From JAYTXL01 sp043742955 (GTDB lineage Bacteria > Verrucomicrobiota > Verrucomicrobiia > Limisphaerales > JAYTXL01), in the NCBI GenBank assembly GCA_043742955.1, contig JAYTXL010000384.1, forward strand, positions 1 to 17,487: a stretch of DNA of 17,487 nt. Direction: 5' to 3'. The notes below the pieces were generated by a model. That model was given only the letters and a program-made list of their open reading frames with translations, was not told the DNA's origin and made no database searches. The position numbers and the translations under genes are program-made. Positions 13,549 to 17,487 of this stretch are shown piece after piece. Positions within the stretch are counted from its first letter, which is position 1, and every line of letters starts with the position of its first letter.

Positions 13549-14641
13549 AGAGCTCAGCGAGGAAGGCGGGCAACCGATCCAAGGCGTGACCCGACTGGAG
13601 GCCGGCACGGCAATTCCTCCCCATAGAGAATCGCAAATCAGGTTCAGCCAACCGCACCAAGGCATCGGTCATTCCGGATTCGTCCAAAGGATCAAAAAGG
13701 AAACCGTTGAATCCCGGTTGCAAAAGTTCGGGAACATCGCCGACCCGGGTGGCCACCACCGGGAGAGCGCAGGCCAAGGCCTCCATCACCACGTTGGGCG
13801 TGCCTTCATGATCGGAGGTGAGCAAAAAAACATCGGCCGTTTGATACAAGTGAAGGGGATCGGCGACCGCGCCGAGCAGAGCGATCTCCAATTGGGGGCC
13901 AATGATCTGCTTGATCAAGTGGAGAAGTTCGGGACGGCCTGGCCCTTCGCCGGCGATCCAGACCCGGACCGGTTGTTTGAGCGAGTCCGCAGCGCGTTGC
14001 ACTACCCTGATAAAGCGATCAAATCGTTTTTGGGGAACCAAGCGGCCAATCCCGAGAATCGTGTAGGGGGCGGGCGGGCGGGCGGGCCAAGATTTGAAGC
14101 GCTCGGTGTCAATGACATTGGGAAGAAAGAAAAAACGGTTGGGGCACATGCCACGGTCGGAGAGCATTTGGATGGCGACCCGTGAATTTGCGGCCAGCAG
14201 GGCAGGCAAGGTAATCGAAAGCCGGCCCAGCAACGCCCCGCTATCCTTGATCTCGCTGGTGATGTTATTACGCACGGCCCCGATTGAGCTTCGTTGATTT
14301 AATCGGCCCGAGATGGCGGCATATATGTTGGCATAAAAATGTTGGCTCTGGACGAAATCTGGTTTCAAGCGACCAACCGTCTTGGTGATCTTTAGGAGAC
14401 GGGCCAATCGGGAGGGCGAATCGCCCACGAAGTGCACTGGCACTCCCAACTCGCGAATCGGCGCTTCCCAGTGCTCATCTCGGGTCAAGGTCAAGAGGCT
14501 TACGTCCGCACCGCATTCCTTCAGGCACTTCAGGATATAAAACAATTGCCGCTCCGCACCGCCCTGCCCCAGCGTGCCGGCGAGGAAGCAGAGGCGCAGG
14601 CTGCGGAGGTCGGAGGTCGGAGGTCGGAGGTCGGAAGTCAC
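13529..14641 (-). CDS. Family 4 glycosyltransferase with a repeat-encoded N-terminus
   Basis: The 370-residue protein is a classical GT4: LRLCFLAGTLGQGGAERQLF (15-34) has the GGAER acceptor-side loop, LGIGRLVPQKRFDRFI (196-211) the donor-binding Arg/Lys, IAGEGPGRPEL (229-239), and DHEGTPNVVMEALACALPVV (277-296) the Glu-x7-Glu pair E279 and E287. The first 14 residues (TSDLRPPTSDLRS) are the direct translation of five CGGAGGT-type heptamers. The only plausible start is the GTG at 14641 ahead of the array, because no ATG or GTG lies between the array and the conserved first strand. Any change in repeat copy number not divisible by three would throw the whole protein out of frame. The 3' end overlaps the ligase start by 20 bases. 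A G-rich tract (14066-14086) lies on the opposite strand at codons for Ala-Arg-Pro-Pro-Ala. Confidence 0.9.
   Translation of the reverse strand: MTSDLRPPTSDLRSLRLCFLAGTLGQGGAERQLFYILKCLKECGADVSLLTLTRDEHWEAPIRELGVPVHFVGDSPSRLARLLKITKTVGRLKPDFVQSQHFYANIYAAISGRLNQRSSIGAVRNNITSEIKDSGALLGRLSITLPALLAANSRVAIQMLSDRGMCPNRFFFLPNVIDTERFKSWPARPPAPYTILGIGRLVPQKRFDRFIRVVQRAADSLKQPVRVWIAGEGPGRPELLHLIKQIIGPQLEIALLGAVADPLHLYQTADVFLLTSDHEGTPNVVMEALACALPVVATRVGDVPELLQPGFNGFLFDPLDESGMTDALVRLAEPDLRFSMGRNCRAGLQSGHALDRLPAFLAELYAHARS
14066..14086 (+). repeat. G-run tract able to form a G-quadruplex, in the template strand of a GT4 gene
   Basis: Five runs of three or more G's, each separated by a single C, lie on the plus strand. 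The coding strand is C-rich. The pattern fits the minimal intramolecular G-quadruplex consensus. It is also a (GGGC)n tetranucleotide microsatellite, which could change length. Confidence 0.6.
14604..14638. repeat. Five CGGAGGT heptamers at the 5' end of a GT4 CDS
   Basis: CGGAGGT four times and CGGAAGT once run in perfect register, directly after the GTG start on the coding strand. The array encodes an Asp-Leu-Arg-Pro-Pro-Thr-Ser repeat. The same unit family occurs just upstream of the GTG of another GT4 gene (10692-10712). Confidence 0.9.
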
Positions 14642-14734
14642 GGGAGGCGGGGGCCAGCAAACGAAAAGGCTGACATTCTGAAAGCTAAATTAGCGCAGGG
14701 ATGAAACTTGAAACCTGAAAGCTGCAAAGCAGAG
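14642..14734. repeat. Heptamer-containing gap downstream of the four-helix-bundle gene
   Basis: At 14701-14728 ATGAAAC, TTGAAAC, CTGAAAG and CTGCAAA follow each other in register. The segment 14700-14720 recurs with 19 of 21 bases at 15133-15153, on the other side of the four-helix-bundle gene. Nothing else is recognised in this gap of 93 bases. Confidence 0.8.
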
Positions 14735-15118
14735 CTAACCATTCTCGTCCAGGCGGCGTTTCACGTTTTTTGACATGGTGACGAAGATCGCGATCAGCTC
14801 ATCCGATTCATTTAGTAGCCAGTTCAATTGATCAGCTCGAATACCGCAATCATCGCGTAATAGCTCAAGCCACAGCATGGATTCATCTGCTTCTTGACAA
14901 CACTGGTCAATCTTAGAGACGAACTCTGCATCGGAGCGGGCGCGGGATGCTTCCCGGTAATTTGCCGCCACAGAAGTACCCGAGCGCAAAAGCTGCTTGC
15001 CAAGAACCTGCAATTCGGTTCGTGACTTTGCGAGGCCACAGTAAAAGCGAACGATACCTGAAGCAAATTGCTTGGTTCGATTCCTTAGCTCTTTTTTTGA
15101 TTTTTCGTACTCTGCCAT
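14735..15118 (-). CDS. Four-helix-bundle protein (S23/23S rRNA intervening-sequence protein family)
   Basis: This small protein has 127 residues and is predicted to be all-helical. It carries the signature LLRSGTSVAANYREASRARS (43-62), followed by acidic and Leu/Trp-rich helices (CCQEADESMLWLELL) and a Lys/Arg-rich C-terminus. It has the usual length for the family, which was first seen encoded in 23S rRNA intervening sequences and also occurs as stand-alone genes, often near polysaccharide or mobile regions. Its biochemical role is not established. It interrupts a row of glycosyltransferase genes and is flanked on both sides by a near-identical 21-base repeat (14700-14720 and 15133-15153), so it may have been inserted as a cassette. 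The ATG at 15118 is the only plausible start; no ribosome-binding site is seen. An A7 run lies near its 5' end. Confidence 0.88.
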   Translation of the reverse strand: MAEYEKSKKELRNRTKQFASGIVRFYCGLAKSRTELQVLGKQLLRSGTSVAANYREASRARSDAEFVSKIDQCCQEADESMLWLELLRDDCGIRADQLNWLLNESDELIAIFVTMSKNVKRRLDENG

Positions 15119-15168
15119 ATTAAGGATTCGAAGATGAGACTTGAAACGTGAAACAGGACACTGAGAAT
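15119..15168. repeat. Short heptamer-containing gap upstream of the four-helix-bundle gene
   Basis: TTGAAAC and GTGAAAC lie at 15141-15154, within a 21-base direct repeat of 14700-14720. The rest of the 50 bases is short, A-rich and shows no promoter or terminator I can defend. Confidence 0.65.
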
Positions 15169-16377
15169 TCAGGCCTGAAATCTGACTTTTTCAGCCCTCA
15201 GCTTTCCGCCTTCATCCTTTCTCCCCAGCGGTCCCCACGCTTTCGTCAGATAACCGCCGATGGTGACGCGCCAGGTTTCCAGCGAATATTGGCGAGCAGT
15301 TTCAATCGAATGACGTGACATGGCCTCGTAGGCAGCGGAGTCGGCTAAAGCCATTTCGACCCCGCGAGCCACGGCCTCCGGTGTGGGTTCGTCGATTAGA
15401 ATGCCGCAGCCGTTTCCGAGCAGTTTTGGCAACACCGAAACACGGGTGGCAATGACCGGAAGACCGCTGGCCAAGCCCTCCAACACCGCCTTGGGAAAAC
15501 CGTCCGAGGAGGTGGTGGGAAACATAAACAAGGTCGCGGCCTTTAATCGGGCCATGACCTGTTCATGGTTGAGTTTTCCGGCAAAATGGACACGATCCGC
15601 GACGCCAAGTTCCCGGGCAAGCTTGGTAAACTCAGGGATGGCGGAGCCATCGCCAACAATCTCAAATTCGATTTTCGGGAACTGCTTAGCCAGCAACGGC
15701 AGGCTGCGGATGACCGTCCCAGCGCCTTTGGCTATTTCCTGGCGGGCGACAATGACCAGGCGGATTGCCCCATTGGATGGAAAGGACCGAGGTGACGCCC
15801 AGGACTTCAGCTCGTCCTGAGTTAGACTGGACGAAAAGATCCAATGGACGTTGGAATTCTTGGCCGAAGGTGCTTGCAACATGCCACCCGTGGCGAGCAT
15901 CACATTGTGGCCACCGGCGGTGCTTTCCATGAACCGGCGCCAAAGCTTTTCCGCGACCGTCACGGGCTTCAGCCAGTTGCCACAGTGGCGCACGAACAAC
16001 GGTTTACGTAAGGCCCAAGCGAATAGCATCCCGACCGTGCCCACGTCGCCGGGAATGGGGGTGTGAATGGCGTCCGCGGCTCGAAGTTCACGGAAGATCG
16101 TCACGCTGTTCCGCAACAACCAGGGAAAGAAACTGAGTTTACTGCTGAGGCCGCTGCCTGACCTACTGGTGAGCGGGACAACCGTTAACTTGTTACCTGC
16201 CAAATATATTTCCCCCTTGGGGGCAGCCAACTCCCTGACTGGAACCAAAAGCCGGGTCTCAACAAACAATTCAGACAAGGCCCGCATTTGAAAGGGAAAT
16301 CCCCCATCCGTGGCAAAACCAGTGGGCGAGGCCGGACTCCGCCAGCAAGGCTTGTGGGAGAAGACGGTGAGTTTCAC
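15169..16377 (-). CDS. Family 4 glycosyltransferase with a repeat-derived C-terminal tail
   Basis: The 402-residue protein is a GT-B glycosyltransferase. The N-lobe begins LTVFSHKPCWRSPASPTGFA (3-22) and has HTPIPGDVGTVGMLFA (105-120). The C-lobe shows IRLVIVARQEIAKGAGTVI (205-223) with the donor-binding Arg/Lys, FEIVGDGSAIPEF (238-250), and TSSDGFPKAVLEGLASGLPVIAT (289-311), in which the first acidic residue of the Glu-x7-Glu motif is Asp292 (with Glu300). It would act on a lipid-linked intermediate in the cytoplasm. The last 17 residues after WGPLG (Arg-Lys-Asp-Glu and onward) are translated from degenerate heptamers that run opposite in sense to the other arrays, and the TGA stop lies in repeat-like sequence. 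Start is a GTG at 16377 at the conserved N-terminus. No ribosome-binding site is visible. Donor is unknown. Confidence 0.9.
   Translation of the reverse strand: MKLTVFSHKPCWRSPASPTGFATDGGFPFQMRALSELFVETRLLVPVRELAAPKGEIYLAGNKLTVVPLTSRSGSGLSSKLSFFPWLLRNSVTIFRELRAADAIHTPIPGDVGTVGMLFAWALRKPLFVRHCGNWLKPVTVAEKLWRRFMESTAGGHNVMLATGGMLQAPSAKNSNVHWIFSSSLTQDELKSWASPRSFPSNGAIRLVIVARQEIAKGAGTVIRSLPLLAKQFPKIEFEIVGDGSAIPEFTKLARELGVADRVHFAGKLNHEQVMARLKAATLFMFPTTSSDGFPKAVLEGLASGLPVIATRVSVLPKLLGNGCGILIDEPTPEAVARGVEMALADSAAYEAMSRHSIETARQYSLETWRVTIGGYLTKAWGPLGRKDEGGKLRAEKVRFQA
15191..15225. repeat. Five degenerate heptamers at the 3' end of a GT4 CDS, opposite orientation
   Basis: TCAGCCC, TCAGCTT, TCCGCCT, TCATCCT and TTCTCCC follow in 7-base register on the plus strand. 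Every other heptamer array here has the TGA- or purine-rich strand on plus; this one has it on minus, the coding strand. The gene terminates about 20 bases after reading through it. Confidence 0.65.
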
Positions 16378-16540
16378 GAAAGAAAAAGGCTGAAATGCTG
16401 AAAGCTGAAATAAGTCAGAGGGCGGGGATCAGCAATTACCAGAGCAGAGAATCGATAGCAGAAATTGAAACTTATGCTGAAACATGTCCCAGTGAGGTCA
16501 GGGCAGACTTCACGGGCCTGGGAAAGCGTCGCTCCGGCCA
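16378..16540. repeat. Intergenic gap with GCTGAAA heptamers
   Basis: GCTGAAA occurs at 16389-16395 and twice in tandem at 16397-16410. AGTCAGAGGGCGGGGATCAG at 16413-16432 resembles the loose part of the gap at 10713-10732. The remaining bases up to 16540 show no gene, terminator or promoter I can support. Confidence 0.7.
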
Positions 16541-17305
16541 TCACAGCCAGCCACGCAATCGATAGTAAAGCAAGCCGACGTACTCATGCATGACCAAGCT
16601 GAACTCATTCATGTTTCCCGCGCTGGGAATAATAGCGGTTAACTCGCGCCAAAAAGCGGGGGATGGCATATTGACCGATCGAAAATCCGTGGGTGCTGGA
16701 ATGAATTCAATCCCCGGAAAGCTGTGCCGAAACACTCCCAGCGATCGGGGCATGTGCATGGCCGAAGTCACGAGGAGGATCCGGCGGAAGTCGCGCTCCC
16801 GAAAAACCGCCGCCAGATTTTCGGCATGCTGCCTGGTGATCCGTGCCTTCGTCTCCACAAGGATGGACCCGGCAGGAACTTGAAGGGTTCCCAACATACT
16901 GGCCATTTCCTCGGCCTCTGAAGGACCGGACCTCTTGCCGCCCGAAGGTCCCCCGGTGCAGACGACCAGGGGCGCTTTATGCTCACGAAAAAGATACGCC
17001 CCATAAAGCACTCGGTCGCCGGCATCGTTGACTTCGATCGTGGGTCGCGGCGGGGTGGCACTGAAGAGGCCGCCACTGAGAATAAGAATGCAATCCGCCT
17101 CGGGAACCGGATTTATCGGCAGATGCTGGTATTCCAAGTGCCGAGTCAATGCGCCTGCCAGCCAGCCATTGCCGCAGATCATCAACACGGCGAAGGCGCT
17201 CCAGAGACAGGCCTTCGACCACACCTTTCGCTTGTGATTATGAAGCAGCAGACCCGCCAGAATCAGCAGGGCAGAAACCGACGTTGGGTGCAGGAGTTTT
17301 AGCAT
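16541..17305 (-). CDS. YdcF/ElyC/SanA-like DUF218 membrane protein
   Basis: From the ATG at 17305 the protein has 254 residues. Two N-terminal hydrophobic segments (about 9-22 and 32-47) precede a DUF218 domain: ADCILILSGGLFS (70-82), DRVLYGAYLFREHKAPLVVCTGG (97-119), SGPSEAEEMASML (126-138), TRQHAENLAAVF (157-168) and ILLVTSAMHMPRSLGVFRHSFPG (176-198). Members (YdcF, ElyC, SanA) are membrane-associated and linked to envelope integrity or polysaccharide handling; no reaction is firmly established. The frame is open upstream to a TTG at 17392, but those 29 codons read 15-mer and heptamer repeats (Leu-Glu-Val-Ser-Ser), so I prefer 17305. It is the first gene of the row seen here and lies directly downstream of the long repeat array at the window edge. 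Confidence 0.85.
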   Translation of the reverse strand: MLKLLHPTSVSALLILAGLLLHNHKRKVWSKACLWSAFAVLMICGNGWLAGALTRHLEYQHLPINPVPEADCILILSGGLFSATPPRPTIEVNDAGDRVLYGAYLFREHKAPLVVCTGGPSGGKRSGPSEAEEMASMLGTLQVPAGSILVETKARITRQHAENLAAVFRERDFRRILLVTSAMHMPRSLGVFRHSFPGIEFIPAPTDFRSVNMPSPAFWRELTAIIPSAGNMNEFSLVMHEYVGLLYYRLRGWL

Positions 17306-17360
17306 GAGCAGACGGTCAAGGGACCGGGGGCAAAAGCGGAAAACAGAAATCAAAACGTCC

Positions 17361-17487
17361 AAGGATGAAACCTCCAAGGATGAAACCTCCAAGGATGATA
17401 CCTGAAACCTGAAACCTGAAACCTCAAACCTGAAACCTGAAACCTCAAACCTGAAACCTGAAACCTCAAACCTGAAACCTGAAACCT
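17361..17487. repeat. 15-mer array followed by a heptamer array with 21-base higher order, running off the window
   Basis: AAGGATGAAACCTCC is present twice exactly (17361-17390) plus a partial third unit to 17405. From 17402 to the window end twelve complete heptamers follow, CTGAAAC or CTCAAAC. After a first extra unit the order is CTGAAAC, CTGAAAC, CTCAAAC repeated, a 21-base higher-order unit (3 x 7). The array continues past the right edge. It is the region upstream of the YdcF-like gene, where a promoter would be expected; none is visible. Confidence 0.92.

Noticed and set aside
13549..13665. A longer N-terminus for the O-antigen ligase.
   Set aside because: It would overlap the upstream GT4 by more than 130 bases and adds a non-hydrophobic, uncharacteristic segment.
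14735..15118. Toxin, antitoxin or 23S rRNA intervening sequence.
   Set aside because: No rRNA sequence flanks it and no partner gene is present; it is a stand-alone four-helix-bundle protein of unknown role.
17306..17392. A TTG-initiated N-terminal extension of the YdcF-like protein.
   Set aside because: Most of the extension is the translation of 15-mer repeats; an ATG at 17305 precedes the membrane segment expected for this family.
17361..17487. CRISPR array.
   Set aside because: The units are contiguous 7- and 15-base tandem repeats without unique spacers, and no cas gene is present.

Overview
The window is a dense surface- or exopolysaccharide biosynthesis locus. All thirteen genes I can support lie on the minus strand, so it is transcribed from right to left. 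The base composition is fairly GC-rich. Only one gene has an obvious Shine-Dalgarno site. The intergenic DNA is full of heptanucleotide arrays and small hairpin repeats, and a four-helix-bundle protein sits inside the cluster. Together these suggest a Verrucomicrobia-like (PVC) bacterium, but that is an inference from style; no taxonomic marker gene is present.

Layout in transcription order: a YdcF/DUF218 membrane protein (17305-16541); a GT4 glycosyltransferase (16377-15169); a four-helix-bundle protein (15118-14735); a second GT4 (14641-13529); an O-antigen ligase/polymerase (13548-12040); a third GT4 (12040-10838); a fourth GT4 (10686-9640); a WbpE-type aminotransferase (9597-8503); a fused WbpB-WbpD-like oxidoreductase/N-acetyltransferase (8407-6608); an ExoA-like GT2 (6608-5541); a DegT-family sugar aminotransferase (5110-3782); a phosphoglycosyl transferase fused to a membrane/Rossmann module (3463-2024); and a CapD/WbpM-type NDP-sugar 4,6-dehydratase (1989-61).

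How the genes fit together: the 4,6-dehydratase and DegT aminotransferase could make a UDP-4-amino-6-deoxy-HexNAc. The phosphoglycosyl transferase would load the first sugar phosphate onto undecaprenyl phosphate. The WbpE and WbpB-WbpD proteins cover the oxidation, transamination and acetylation steps to a 2,3-diacetamido uronic acid. Four GT4s and one GT2 would extend the chain, and the Wzy/WaaL-like protein would polymerise or ligate it. No flippase, chain-length regulator, exporter, UDP-GlcNAc 6-dehydrogenase (WbpA) or 2-epimerase (WbpI) is in the window, so the locus probably continues beyond it or uses genes elsewhere.

The most unusual feature is a set of related 7-bp tandem repeats (CTGAAAC, GAAAGCT, CTGAATA, GTTGAGG, CGGAGGT and variants). 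They fill most intergenic gaps and also lie inside or at the edge of at least six coding regions. In the GT2 an array encodes a membrane segment. In the DegT aminotransferase an array plus a REP-like hairpin forms an extra loop. In one GT4 an array forms a linker between the two lobes. In another GT4 and in WbpB-WbpD an array encodes the N-terminus, and in a further GT4 the C-terminal tail. Almost all arrays are oriented so that the coding strand is free of stop codons in every frame. Because 7 is not a multiple of 3, copy-number change in most of these arrays would shift the frame, so the locus is a candidate for repeat-driven phase or antigenic variation.
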